From Kluyvera sp047971185 (GTDB taxonomy: Bacteria > Pseudomonadota > Gammaproteobacteria > Enterobacterales > Enterobacteriaceae): DNA of 64,000 bases. Of this stretch, positions 41,039-50,295 are shown piece by piece. The stretch lies in NCBI RefSeq assembly GCF_047971185.1, contig NZ_JBKDZH010000055.1, positions 1-64,000 of the forward strand, in the 5' to 3' direction. Made by a program: the position numbers and the translations under genes. The notes beneath the pieces were generated by a model. That model saw only the letters and a program-made list of their open reading frames with translations, had not been told where the DNA came from and ran no database searches. How positions within the stretch are numbered: the first letter of the stretch is position 1; each line of letters starts with the position of its first letter.

Positions 41039-41062
41039 AAAAGGGCGCCAGTGGCGCCCTTT
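41039..41062. terminator. bidirectional terminator between ynfC and ynfB
   Basis: GGGCGCCA-G-TGGCGCCC with A run before and TTTA after, between two convergent genes; a compact seven- to eight-base-pair stem. Confidence 0.7.
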
Positions 41063-41067
41063 ATCGA

Positions 41068-41409
41068 TTACGGATTCAGCGTGCGGCCGGTTGAACGGTC
41101 AAGGCAGCGCAGGGTATTGGGTTCCCAATAGGCGTTGACGTTCGGGCTTTGCAGGCATTTATCGCGGGCGTCAAACGCCACGTCGGTTTTATCCCACTCT
41201 TTTTCCGCGCGCTTGTTAACTTTCTGACGCAGCTGGCGAGTATCGTTCCACTGCTCCTTTTCCATAGCAGCGTTCTGGCGGCTTTGCGCGCTATCGCCGG
41301 ATTCAATAATCAGCTTGCTGGTTTCAGCCGACGCGGAAGCGGTGTACACGATGGCACCCAGCGCAAGCATTGCCGTCAGGCACAGGCGTTTGCCAAGTGT
41401 AATTTTCAT
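41068..41409 (-). CDS. ynfB: periplasmic protein YnfB (UPF0482)
   Basis: 113 residues, as in E. coli. Signal peptide ending in ASASA, then the charged region SRQNAAMEKEQWNDTRQLRQ and C-terminal DKCLQSPNVNAYWEPNTLRC with two cysteines. Function unknown. In E. coli it is followed by speG; here ynfC follows directly. Confidence 0.93.
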   Translation of the reverse strand: MKITLGKRLCLTAMLALGAIVYTASASAETSKLIIESGDSAQSRQNAAMEKEQWNDTRQLRQKVNKRAEKEWDKTDVAFDARDKCLQSPNVNAYWEPNTLRCLDRSTGRTLNP

Positions 41410-41560
41410 TTGCGGGTTCCTTTAACGTGATAAAAACGATGGCTCCTGGCTGCCAGTTTACTACATCTCTTTGGACTGGCATACCCGCGAAAATAGTGTG
41501 GTCGATTCCCGTCGCCTTTTCCGTATGATGGCGCCATCGGTAAGTTAATGATGATGAACG

Positions 41561-41887
41561 ATGATCAAAACGTCTCTGCTGTTTTTCGCCACTGCGCTGT
41601 GTGAAATTATTGGCTGCTACCTGCCGTGGCTGTGGTTAAAACGCGGCGCAACGCCGCTGTTACTGCTGCCCGCCGGGTTGGCGCTGGCGCTGTTTGTCTG
41701 GCTGTTGACGCTGCATCCGGCAGCCAGCGGGCGCGTGTACGCGGCCTACGGCGGGGTATACATCTTTACCGCGCTGCTATGGCTGCGGGTCGTTGAAGGT
41801 GAGAAGCTGACGATGTACGACTGGCTGGGCGCGGCGGTTGCCCTGTGCGGAATGTTGATTATTGTCGCCGGCTGGGGCAGAGCGTAA
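41561..41887 (+). CDS. ynfA: small multidrug-resistance-like membrane protein YnfA (UPF0060)
   Basis: 108 residues, as in E. coli. Four transmembrane helices, with CEIIGCYLPWLWLKRG and AAYGGVYIFTALLWLRVVEG. It belongs near the SMR family of proton-coupled drug exporters. Divergent from ynfB. Confidence 0.94.
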   Translation: MIKTSLLFFATALCEIIGCYLPWLWLKRGATPLLLLPAGLALALFVWLLTLHPAASGRVYAAYGGVYIFTALLWLRVVEGEKLTMYDWLGAAVALCGMLIIVAGWGRA

Positions 41888-41982
41888 CGACTTTTCCTGA
41901 CCTTCATGCGCTGCCCGGCCAGCCTGGCCGGGCACGATTTCTTTGTGATCTCTCATGCATTTGTCTGACCTAATCCCCTTAA

Positions 41983-42033
41983 TTTTGTGATCCTTCTCGG
42001 TAATTTTTAATATTTATACTTGTATGGTAGTAG
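41983..42033 (+). promoter_or_regulatory. rspA promoter: CRP-like half-site plus RspR operator
   Basis: TTTTGTGATC at 41983-41992 and TACTTGTATGGTAGTAG at 42017-42033. Both blocks recur upstream of rspB with the same 34-base start-to-start distance while the spacer differs, so both are likely protein sites. TGTGA suggests CRP; the second block, with TACT and AGTA arms, suits a GntR-type dimer, most likely RspR. Confidence 0.75.
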
Positions 42034-42082
42034 CTCAGGGCGTAAGTTTGCCTCACTAACCGATGAGATGTAAGGATTGAAG

Positions 42083-43297
42083 ATGAAAATTGTGGGTGCT
42101 GAGGTTTTTGTAACCTGTCCGGGTCGTAACTTTGTCACGCTGAAAATTACCACCGATAGCGGATTAATCGGCTACGGCGATGCGACGCTGAACGGCCGTG
42201 AGCTGTCCGTTGCATCCTATTTAAAAGATCATCTGTGCCCGCAGCTGGTGGGGCGTGATGCGCACCGCATCGAAGATATCTGGCAGTTCTTCTATAAAGG
42301 CGCCTACTGGCGTCGCGGCCCGGTCACCATGTCGGCTATCTCCGCGGTAGATATGGCGCTGTGGGATATCAAAGCCAAGGCCGCCAACATGCCGCTGTAC
42401 CAGCTGCTGGGCGGCGCTTCTCGCGAAGGCGTGATGGTTTACTGTCACACCACCGGCCACACCATTGATGACGTGCTGGAAGATTATGCGCGTCATAAAG
42501 AGATGGGCTTCAAGGCGATTCGCGTACAGTGCGGCGTGCCGGGGATGAAAACCACCTACGGGATGTCTAAAGGAAAAGGGTTGGCCTACGAGCCAGCAAC
42601 CAAAGGCCAGTGGCCGGAAGAACAGCTGTGGTCCACGGAAAAGTATCTCGATTTCACGCCGAAACTGTTCGACGCGGTACGTAACCAGTTTGGTTTTGAT
42701 GAGCATCTGCTGCACGACATGCACCACCGTCTGACGCCGATTGAAGCGGCGCGCTTTGGTAAGAGCGTCGAAGACTATCGTCTGTTCTGGATGGAAGATC
42801 CAACGCCGGCAGAGAACCAGGAATGCTTCCGTCTGATTCGTCAGCATACCGTCACGCCGATCGCCGTGGGCGAAGTGTTCAACAGCATCTGGGACTGCAA
42901 ACAGCTGATCGAAGAGCAGCTTATCGATTATATCCGTACCACCATTACCCATGCGGGCGGGATCACCGGCATGCGCCGCATTGCTGATTTTGCCTCGCTG
43001 TACCAGGTGCGTACGGGCTCACACGGCCCGTCAGATCTCTCCCCGGTCTGCATGGCGGCAGCGCTGCACTTCGACCTGTGGGTGCCTAACTTCGGCGTGC
43101 AGGAATATATGGGCTACTCCGAGCAAATGCTGGAAGTCTTCCCGCATAACTGGACCTTCGATAATGGCTATATGCATCCGGGTGATAAACCGGGTCTGGG
43201 CATCGAGTTTGATGAAAAGCTGGCGGCGAAATATCCGTATGATCCAGCCTATCTGCCGGTTGCGCGTCTGGAAGACGGTACGCTGTGGAACTGGTAA
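42083..43297 (+). CDS. rspA: RspA, mannonate dehydratase family (enolase superfamily)
   Basis: 404 residues from the ATG at 42083 (AAGGA upstream; the in-frame TTG at 42077 is not preferred), equal to E. coli RspA. Features of the ManD subgroup: WRRGPVTMSAISAVDMALWD, YGMSKGKGLAYEPATKGQWP, metal ligands in HLLHDMHH, FWMEDPTP and IAVGEVFN, and HAGGITGMRRIADF then GSHGPSDLSPV. It dehydrates D-mannonate to 2-keto-3-deoxygluconate. The older name starvation-sensing protein is misleading. Confidence 0.93.
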   Translation: MKIVGAEVFVTCPGRNFVTLKITTDSGLIGYGDATLNGRELSVASYLKDHLCPQLVGRDAHRIEDIWQFFYKGAYWRRGPVTMSAISAVDMALWDIKAKAANMPLYQLLGGASREGVMVYCHTTGHTIDDVLEDYARHKEMGFKAIRVQCGVPGMKTTYGMSKGKGLAYEPATKGQWPEEQLWSTEKYLDFTPKLFDAVRNQFGFDEHLLHDMHHRLTPIEAARFGKSVEDYRLFWMEDPTPAENQECFRLIRQHTVTPIAVGEVFNSIWDCKQLIEEQLIDYIRTTITHAGGITGMRRIADFASLYQVRTGSHGPSDLSPVCMAAALHFDLWVPNFGVQEYMGYSEQMLEVFPHNWTFDNGYMHPGDKPGLGIEFDEKLAAKYPYDPAYLPVARLEDGTLWNW

Positions 43298-43345
43298 TTC
43301 CACCATTCTTTTTAAAATAAGCGTTATCTGAATAAGAGAAATAAC

Positions 43346-44752
43346 ATGGACTTCATTAACGATCGATTCATGATCGATAGTGAAGTCGGTGTTCGGTTAT
43401 ATAAAGACGTTGCCGCACAATTACCGATCATCGACTATCACTGTCACCTTGATGCCAAAGAAATCTACGAAAATAAGAACTTCGACAATATTACGCAGCT
43501 GTGGCTGGCTGGCGACCACTATAAATGGCGTGCAATGCGCGCGAATGGTGTTGCCGAACGCTATATTACCGGTGAAGCTACGGCCGAAGAGAAATTTAAA
43601 GCGTATGCAGAAACGGTCGAAGCCGCATTTGGCAACCCGCTGTATCACTGGACGCATTTAGAATTAAATAAATATTTCTCCTGTAACGAAATGCTCAACA
43701 GTGAAAACTGGCAGGAGATAATGCAGCATTGTAATCAGCTTATTCGCGGCGAGGATTTTAAACCGCGTAGTCTGATTATGCGCTCTAACGTTGAGGTTAT
43801 TTGTACCACCGACGCGCCGCTGGATACGCTGGAATATCACCGTCTGCTTCAGCAGGATCCGACCTTTACTGCTCGCGTGCTGCCGACCTTCCGTCCGGAC
43901 GATATCTTTGCCGAAGAAGGTCCGACGTTTGCCGCCTTTATCGATAAGCTGGCGCAGACGACCGGGCGTGATGTCAGGACCTTTGCCGACTTCACGGCGG
44001 CGATGGCGGAACGTATCGATTTCTTCCACGACGTGGGCTGTCGAATCTCCGACCACGGCCCGGTTGCCGTTGAGTATCAGCCTGCCGACGCACAGACCGT
44101 TGACGCGCTGTTTGACCAGAAGCGACGCGGGGGCGAGCTAAACGCCAGCGAAACGGCGCAGCTGAACAGCGCGATGTTCGTAATGCTGGGGCGCGAGTAC
44201 CAAAAACGCGGTTGGGCGATGCAGATTCACTTCGGTGCTATCCGCAACAATAACGGCAAAATGCGTGAACAGCTGGGCATCAATACCGGTTTCGATTCCA
44301 TTACCGACCAGAGCAATCTGGCGGCGGGCCTGAACCGCTTACTGGATGCGATGGCGCAAAACAACGGGTTGCCGAAAACCATTCTCTATAACCTGAACGC
44401 CAGCTATAACGACGTTGTCGCCACCACCATCGCCAATTTCCAGTCCGGTGACGACGGCGTGAAATCGCCCATTCAGTTTGGTTCCGGCTGGTGGTTTAAC
44501 GATACCCGTCGCGGTATGGAAAATCAGTTAAATAGCCTGGCCGACCAGGGTTTATTAATGCATTTCGTCGGCATGCTGACGGATTCACGTAGCCTGGTGT
44601 CTTATCCGCGCCACGATTATTTCCGCCGTATTCTTTGTAATTTGATTGGTAGTTGGGTTGACCGCGGTGAAGTTCCTGATAATGAGCGGATCTTAACGCG
44701 GATGGTTAAAAATATATGTCACGACAACGCAGTTAATTATTTCAGATTCTAA
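43346..44752 (+). CDS. uronate isomerase (UxaC family)
   Basis: 468 residues (UxaC 470). Amidohydrolase-type barrel with the metal site DYHCHLDAKEIYENKNF, LPTFRPDD and GWAMQIHFGAIRNNN. It interconverts D-glucuronate and D-fructuronate (or galacturonate and tagaturonate). It is absent from the E. coli rsp locus; uxaC there lies elsewhere, so this is probably a second, locus-specific copy. It is 49 bases downstream of rspA, in one operon with it. Confidence 0.9.
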   Translation: MDFINDRFMIDSEVGVRLYKDVAAQLPIIDYHCHLDAKEIYENKNFDNITQLWLAGDHYKWRAMRANGVAERYITGEATAEEKFKAYAETVEAAFGNPLYHWTHLELNKYFSCNEMLNSENWQEIMQHCNQLIRGEDFKPRSLIMRSNVEVICTTDAPLDTLEYHRLLQQDPTFTARVLPTFRPDDIFAEEGPTFAAFIDKLAQTTGRDVRTFADFTAAMAERIDFFHDVGCRISDHGPVAVEYQPADAQTVDALFDQKRRGGELNASETAQLNSAMFVMLGREYQKRGWAMQIHFGAIRNNNGKMREQLGINTGFDSITDQSNLAAGLNRLLDAMAQNNGLPKTILYNLNASYNDVVATTIANFQSGDDGVKSPIQFGSGWWFNDTRRGMENQLNSLADQGLLMHFVGMLTDSRSLVSYPRHDYFRRILCNLIGSWVDRGEVPDNERILTRMVKNICHDNAVNYFRF

Positions 44753-44778
44753 CGTCCTTCCTTACATGAGGGTAGAAC

Positions 44779-46293
44779 ATGTCTCGTACTAATAGAAAAA
44801 TAACAATCCCGGTCAGTATTGGTTATGGCTTAACAGATATTATGGGGGGCGGTGCATTTACCGTTATCGGTGCCTGGCTTTTATTCTTTTACACCACGTT
44901 TGTCGGCCTGTCACCGGTTGAGGCGGCTTCAATCGTGGCGATTGCCCGTATTGTGGATGCCGTCGTCAGCCTGTTTATGGGTAGCTTTACTGACCACTTC
45001 TATAAAAACCCGCTGGGCAAGCGCTTTGGCCGTCGTCGTTTCTTCCTGCTGATCGGCGCGCCGCTGATGCTGGTCTATATTCTGCTGTGGATAACCGGAA
45101 TGAGCTTCTGGTTCTATCTGGCGGTCTACCTGGCGTTTGAAATTATTGCGGCGATTGTGCTGATCCCGTGGGAAACGCTGCCGTCTGAAATGACCAAGGA
45201 TTTCAACTCCCGTACCAAGCTGTCCACCTGCCGTATGTTCCTTTCGGCATCCGGGACCTTCCTGGCGACCTTTATTCCGGGTTTATTAATCAGCCATTTT
45301 GGCGAGCACGATCCGCATGCCTACTTTATAAACGGCGTGGTCTTCGCGGTGCTGTTCATGGTCTGCGTGTTTATTTCCTGGAAAGTGACCTGGGAGCGCG
45401 AGTTAACGCCGGAAATGCTGGCGGAGCTGGAACGCGAGCGTCAGCCGCGCACTTTTGCGGAAAAAATCACCGCTGTGGGCAGCCTGTTTAAAGAGTATTT
45501 CTCGACGCTGAAGGTTCGCGCATTCAGAAAGCATCTGGCTATTTACCTGTTTTCGTTTACCGCGAAAGATGTTTATAACACGGTGTTTGTCTTCTTCTGC
45601 GTGTACTGCCTGAACGTGTCGCCATCGCTGTCCGGAACGCTGCTGTCGATGAGTATCGTCGGCCTGCCGGTCACGCTGCTGGCAGGGGTCGCGATCATCA
45701 AGTTTGGTCCATCTCGTCTGTATGTTTTCGCCTATACCCTGATGATGCTGTGTCTGGTAGGGCTGTTTATGGTTTACCAGTTCCCGACCGACAATAAAGT
45801 CACCATTCTGGTGGTGCTGGCCGCCTTGTATCAGGTAGGGCGCTGCGTCCTGGAATTCACCCCGTGGAACGTGTTCCCGTTCATTCCGGATATTGATGAA
45901 ATGATCACCCGTCAGCGTCGCGAAGGCCTGTTCGCCGCGGTGATGACCTTCTCCCGTAAAACGACGGTGGCAATTGCGACCTTTATCGTTGGCGTGATGC
46001 TGCAGGAAGGGGGCTTTGTGAAGGGGAGCCAGGTACAGCCGGAAAGCGCGGTGAATACCATTGCGATGCTGCTGATCGCGCTGTGGCAGGCGGTGACCTT
46101 CCGTCTCAATAAACGCACACACAAAATCTTTGTAGATGAAGTCGAACGTCTGAAAGCGAAAGGCTCGAAACAAGATGTCACCCCGGAAGCGCGTCATATT
46201 GTGGAAGATCTGACCGGGTACTCTTATGACGACCTGTGGAACGAACCGCAGCAAGCCGACAAAAAACTGAGCCGACCGGCGCAGGTGAACTAA
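44779..46293 (+). CDS. GPH-family sugar:cation symporter (glucuronide/uronate carrier type)
   Basis: 504 residues, twelve hydrophobic segments. GPH signatures: SIGYGLTDIMGGGAFTVIGA at the start and GKRFGRRRFFLLIGAPLMLV in the cytoplasmic loop between helices 2 and 3. The family carries glucuronides, melibiose and pentosides with sodium or protons. Being between a uronate isomerase and a mannonate oxidoreductase, it most likely imports glucuronate or a glucuronide. Confidence 0.88.
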   Translation: MSRTNRKITIPVSIGYGLTDIMGGGAFTVIGAWLLFFYTTFVGLSPVEAASIVAIARIVDAVVSLFMGSFTDHFYKNPLGKRFGRRRFFLLIGAPLMLVYILLWITGMSFWFYLAVYLAFEIIAAIVLIPWETLPSEMTKDFNSRTKLSTCRMFLSASGTFLATFIPGLLISHFGEHDPHAYFINGVVFAVLFMVCVFISWKVTWERELTPEMLAELERERQPRTFAEKITAVGSLFKEYFSTLKVRAFRKHLAIYLFSFTAKDVYNTVFVFFCVYCLNVSPSLSGTLLSMSIVGLPVTLLAGVAIIKFGPSRLYVFAYTLMMLCLVGLFMVYQFPTDNKVTILVVLAALYQVGRCVLEFTPWNVFPFIPDIDEMITRQRREGLFAAVMTFSRKTTVAIATFIVGVMLQEGGFVKGSQVQPESAVNTIAMLLIALWQAVTFRLNKRTHKIFVDEVERLKAKGSKQDVTPEARHIVEDLTGYSYDDLWNEPQQADKKLSRPAQVN

Positions 46294-46302
46294 CGTCCAG
46301 CC

Positions 46303-46345
46303 GTGACAGCATAGGTAGCAGCAGCGACTTTGCCTATGCTGTCAC
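46303..46345. repeat. perfect 13-bp inverted repeat after the transporter gene
   Basis: GTGACAGCATAGG and CCTATGCTGTCAC, separated by 17 bases. It begins ten bases after the transporter stop. There is no U run, so it is more a 3'-end stabiliser or weak terminator than a strong terminator. Confidence 0.7.
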
Positions 46346-46431
46346 ACAACTTAAAAATCATGTCATACCAATCGCCAATATATTAATGCAAATCAAAATC
46401 TCCTCAGATGAACTCGTTAATCTAGTATGGC

Positions 46432-46444
46432 AATCAACATTCTC
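46432..46444 (+). promoter_or_regulatory. possible third, degenerate RspR-like site upstream of uxuB-like gene
   Basis: CTAGTATGGCAAT shares 10 of 13 bases with CTTGTATGGTAGT of the rspA and rspB operators and lies 18 bases before the ATG. Confidence 0.4.
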
Positions 46445-46461
46445 TACAGTGAGTCAAAAAG

Positions 46462-47919
46462 ATGCAGAATACGCTATTAACCGCTAAGGCAACTCTCCCG
46501 ACCTACGATCGCAGCAAACTGGTGTCACGCATTGTGCACCTGGGCTTTGGTGCATTCCACCGCGCCCATCAGGCTGTTTACGCCGATATCCTCGCCTCTG
46601 AACACGGCAGCGATTGGGGTTATACCGAAGTTAACCTGATCGGCGGTGAGCAGCAGATTGCCGACCTGAATCATCAGGACAATTTATACACCGTGGCGGA
46701 GATGTCCGCGGATGCATGGACTGCCCGCGTGGTGGGCGTCGTCAAAGAAGCGCTGCACGCCCAGGTTGATGGGCTTGAAACCGTGTTGGCAAAAATGTGC
46801 GAACCGCAGGTGGCGATCGTCTCCCTGACGATCACCGAAAAAGGCTATTGCCACTCTCCGGCAACCGGTCAACTGATGCTCGATCATCCCTTGATTGTGG
46901 CGGACCTGCAAAGCCCGCATCAGCCGAAATCGGCACCGGGCGTCGTGGTAGAAGCGCTGGCGCGCCGTAAGGCTGCTGGCCTGCCAGCGTTCAGCGTGAT
47001 GTCCTGCGATAACATGCCGGAAAATGGTCACGTCATGCGTAACGTGGTTTGCGCCTATGCGCGCGCCGTCGATGCAGGCCTGGCCGATTGGATCGAGTCG
47101 CACGTGACCTTCCCGTCAACCATGGTTGACCGTATCGTACCGGCAGTGACTCCGGAAACGCTGGATAAAATTGAACAGCTGACCGGCGTCCGCGACCCGG
47201 CTGGCGTGGCGTGTGAACCGTTCCGTCAGTGGGTTATCGAAGATAACTTCGTGGCTGGCCGCCCGGCCTGGGAAAAAGCGGGTGCGGAGCTGGTGAGCGA
47301 TGTTATTCCATTCGAAGAGATGAAGCTGCGCATGCTGAACGGCAGCCACTCTTTCCTGGCCTATCTGGGCTACCTGGCAGGCTATCAGCACATTAACGAT
47401 TGCATGGGTGACGAAAACTACCGTCGCGCCGCGCGTGACCTGATGCTGAAAGAGCAGGCGCCAACGCTGAAAGTACAGAACGTCGATCTGGCGCGCTATG
47501 CGGATCTGTTAATTGAACGCTATACCAACCCGGCGCTGCGTCATCGCACCTGGCAGATTGCGATGGATGGCAGCCAGAAACTGCCTCAGCGTATGCTGGA
47601 TTCTGTCCGCTGGCATCTGGCGGATAACAGCAGCTTCACGCTGCTGGCGCTGGGCGTGGCTGGATGGATGCGCTATGTCGGCGGCGTTGATGAGCAGGGT
47701 AATGCCATCGAAGTGTGCGACCCGCTGCTGCCGGTGATTCAGGCGGCGGTACAGCAGAGCGAAGAGGGTGAAGCCCGGGTGAAAGCGCTGCTGGCCATCG
47801 AAGCTATCTTCGGCAACGATCTGCCGCAGGAAGGGCTGTTTGTCGACCAGGTCACCACCGCCTATCTGTCTCTGCTGAGCAAAGGCGCAAAAGCGACCGT
47901 AGCTGCAACCGCTAAGTAA
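46462..47919 (+). CDS. D-mannonate (fructuronate) oxidoreductase, UxuB/YdfI type
   Basis: 485 residues (UxuB and YdfI 486). Mannitol-dehydrogenase family: Rossmann start SRIVHLGFGAFHRAHQAVYA, catalytic Lys region IPFEEMKLRMLNGSHSFLAY. It reduces D-fructuronate to D-mannonate with NADH, feeding RspA. E. coli has ydfI at this locus, so this may be its counterpart. Confidence 0.92.
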   Translation: MQNTLLTAKATLPTYDRSKLVSRIVHLGFGAFHRAHQAVYADILASEHGSDWGYTEVNLIGGEQQIADLNHQDNLYTVAEMSADAWTARVVGVVKEALHAQVDGLETVLAKMCEPQVAIVSLTITEKGYCHSPATGQLMLDHPLIVADLQSPHQPKSAPGVVVEALARRKAAGLPAFSVMSCDNMPENGHVMRNVVCAYARAVDAGLADWIESHVTFPSTMVDRIVPAVTPETLDKIEQLTGVRDPAGVACEPFRQWVIEDNFVAGRPAWEKAGAELVSDVIPFEEMKLRMLNGSHSFLAYLGYLAGYQHINDCMGDENYRRAARDLMLKEQAPTLKVQNVDLARYADLLIERYTNPALRHRTWQIAMDGSQKLPQRMLDSVRWHLADNSSFTLLALGVAGWMRYVGGVDEQGNAIEVCDPLLPVIQAAVQQSEEGEARVKALLAIEAIFGNDLPQEGLFVDQVTTAYLSLLSKGAKATVAATAK

Positions 47920-48038
47920 TCACGTCTACGTGCCGCCATTTCTGGCGGCACGCTTCCGTCTATTCCCCCTCGTTGCCTCTCGTCATTACGTTGCTTTGCG
48001 TATGATGGCTCATCGTTTAATTTCCCCATGAGCGGTCA

Positions 48039-48089
48039 TTTTGTGATCGATGGCGAAGTTTTCTCCCTTCCGTACTTGTATGGTAGTAG
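48039..48089 (+). promoter_or_regulatory. rspB promoter: CRP-like half-site plus RspR operator
   Basis: TTTTGTGATC at 48039-48048 and TACTTGTATGGTAGTAG at 48073-48089, the same pair with the same 34-base spacing as before rspA. A GTGCCGCC/GGCGGCAC hairpin (47930-47951) after uxuB precedes it. The gap 47920-48153 holds nothing else visible. Confidence 0.75.
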
Positions 48090-48153
48090 TGTAGATGTTA
48101 AGCATTAGACATCAACCGATGGCTTTCTGTTTTACGCTGAAGGAGCAGAGAAA

Positions 48154-49161
48154 ATGAAAAGTGTTGTAATCGAAAAGCCCAATCATTTAGTGATAGAGGA
48201 TCGACCTATACCCGAACCCGGCAAAGATGAAGTCAGGGTTAAAATTAAAACGGCCAGCATCTGTGGTTCCGATATTCACATCTGGCATGGGCATAATCCA
48301 TTTGCACAATATCCACGGGTCATCGGGCATGAATTTGCCGGTATTATCGATGCGGTAGGTGAGGGTGTTGACAGCCAGCGGCTGGGGCAACGGGTGGCGG
48401 TCGATCCGGTGGTGAGCTGTGGGCACTGCTATCCCTGTCTGGTCGGTAAACCGAATGTTTGCAAAACGCTTTCGGTGATTGGCGTACATCGTGATGGCGG
48501 ATTTAGCGAATACGCCTGCGTCCCGCAGAAAAATGCCTGGGTTTTGCCAGATGCCATTCCCGACCGAATCGCCAGCCTGGTTGAACCCTTTACCATTGGC
48601 GCTAATATTTGCGGGAAAATGAAACCGACCTCGCTCGATACTGCGCTCATCTATGGTGCCGGGCCGATGGGATTAACCGCAATACAGGTATTACGCCACG
48701 TTTATCATGTGAAAAAAATTATTGTCGCCGATCGCCTTGATGAGCGCTTAGCGCTGGCGAAAGTAAATGGTGCTGATGAAATTATCAATAATACGGATCT
48801 CGTCTTAGCCGAGAACCTGCAGGAACCACCGACGCTGATTATTGATGCGGCCTGTCATCCTTCGATTCTCACCGAAGCCATCAGGATTGCCTCACCGGCT
48901 GCGCGGATTGGATTATTAGGTTTCTCTGATACTCCAGGCTCGTTAGTGCAAAAAGAGATAACCAGTAAGGAGATTACCATTTTCACCTCTCGGCTGAACG
49001 ATAATCAATTTCCTCAGGTTATTGACTGGATTTCCAGTGGTCTGGTTTTTCCCGACAAACTTATTACCCATAGATTTACCTTAGAAAACGTCTCACCGGC
49101 GATGGAGTTATTTGAACACGATGCCCGAACCTGCTGCAAAATTATTTTAGATGTTATGTAG
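48154..49161 (+). CDS. rspB: zinc-dependent polyol/aldonate dehydrogenase RspB
   Basis: 335 residues (E. coli 339). MDR family: catalytic zinc ligands in CGSDIHIWHG and GHEFAG, structural zinc cysteines CGHCYPCLVGKPNVC, cofactor loop YGAGPMGLTAIQVL. Related enzymes oxidise L-gulonate or L-galactonate at C5, which would give fructuronate or tagaturonate and feed the genes upstream. The substrate is an inference. Confidence 0.9.
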   Translation: MKSVVIEKPNHLVIEDRPIPEPGKDEVRVKIKTASICGSDIHIWHGHNPFAQYPRVIGHEFAGIIDAVGEGVDSQRLGQRVAVDPVVSCGHCYPCLVGKPNVCKTLSVIGVHRDGGFSEYACVPQKNAWVLPDAIPDRIASLVEPFTIGANICGKMKPTSLDTALIYGAGPMGLTAIQVLRHVYHVKKIIVADRLDERLALAKVNGADEIINNTDLVLAENLQEPPTLIIDAACHPSILTEAIRIASPAARIGLLGFSDTPGSLVQKEITSKEITIFTSRLNDNQFPQVIDWISSGLVFPDKLITHRFTLENVSPAMELFEHDARTCCKIILDVM

Positions 49162-49269
49162 TCGAATGATTTATTTGTAATTTGTCGATAGCTGCACGCT
49201 GTAATATGGTGCAGAAGTAATGATTTTATCTTTGATATCCTGATTACCAATTAAACTGGAGATTGATTC

Positions 49270-50295
49270 ATGACAAAAATTTCATTTAGTGAAATGAAGA
49301 GTACGGTTAAACAAGCGCTGCTTAACGCCGGCTTGAGCGAGAAGCAGGCAGATATTTGTGCTCAGATTCATACAGAAACCAGCTGTGATGGAATATTTTC
49401 TCATGGACTTAATCGCGTTGCCCGTTTTGTTGATTATGTCAATAAAGGCTGGGTAGATATTCACGCCGAGCCAGCAAGAGTGAAATCGCTTGCCTCCATG
49501 GAAATATATGATGGACGTCGCGGTATTGGTATTACCAACGCGTTATTTGCTACCGAACGCGCCATCGCGTTAGCGAAAGAACACGGTGTGGGTATTGTCG
49601 GTATGCGCAACACCACCCACTGGATGCGCGGGGGAACCTACGGCTGGAAGGCGGCTCAGCAGGGCTATGCGGCAATGTGCTGGACCAATACGGAATCCTG
49701 TATGCCTGCATGGGGGGCAAAAAATACCCGTCTGGGAAATAACCCCTTTGTAATGGCCGTTCCCATGGAGGAAGGTGCGATGGTGCTGGATATGGCCATG
49801 TCGCAATATGCCTACGGTAAACTCCAGGTGACGCGTTTGAAAGGTGAAAAACTGCCGTTCCCCGGCGGCTACGACAAAGAGGGAAATTTGACGGATGAGC
49901 CGGGACCGATTGAAGAATCAATGCGTATTCTCCCCACCGGTTACTGGAAAGGTTCGGGTATGGCAATCCTGCTTGATGCGATGGCGGCGTTCCTGACCGC
50001 CGGTTCACCGACCAATGAAATTGATAAGATCCAGCAGGGCAGCTGCACCGGGGCAAGCCAGGTATATATGGTCTTTGACCCAGACCATTTTGGCGGCGCT
50101 GAGTTTAGCATAACGATGGCGAATAGCGTGGCGGACTATGTCAAAACCTCAACGCCCGCAGAGGGTAGTCATGAAGTATTCTACCCGGGAGAAATGGAAA
50201 TGCGTAACCGCGCCAACTTTATGCGCACCGGGATCCCGGTTGACGATGGCGTGTGGGCGGAAGTCCAGCAGCTAGCGGAGCGTAAAGGATTATGA
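49270..50295 (+). CDS. malate/lactate-type dehydrogenase, YiaK-like (2,3-diketo-L-gulonate reductase family)
   Basis: 341 residues (YiaK 332). Family motifs: DGIFSHGLNRVARFVDYVNK, VGMRNTTHWMRGGTYGWKAA, WTNTESCMPAWGAKNTRLGN and GYWKGSGMAILLDAMAAFLT. YiaK reduces 2,3-diketo-L-gulonate with NAD(P)H. Next to rspB and a yiaL-like gene, it may act on a related keto-aldonate. It overlaps the next gene by four bases. Confidence 0.87.
   Translation: MTKISFSEMKSTVKQALLNAGLSEKQADICAQIHTETSCDGIFSHGLNRVARFVDYVNKGWVDIHAEPARVKSLASMEIYDGRRGIGITNALFATERAIALAKEHGVGIVGMRNTTHWMRGGTYGWKAAQQGYAAMCWTNTESCMPAWGAKNTRLGNNPFVMAVPMEEGAMVLDMAMSQYAYGKLQVTRLKGEKLPFPGGYDKEGNLTDEPGPIEESMRILPTGYWKGSGMAILLDAMAAFLTAGSPTNEIDKIQQGSCTGASQVYMVFDPDHFGGAEFSITMANSVADYVKTSTPAEGSHEVFYPGEMEMRNRANFMRTGIPVDDGVWAEVQQLAERKGL

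Noticed and set aside
45403..46254. 283-codon minus-strand frame inside the GPH transporter gene
   Set aside because: Antisense shadow rich in His, Arg and Gln, typical of the reverse of a membrane protein gene.
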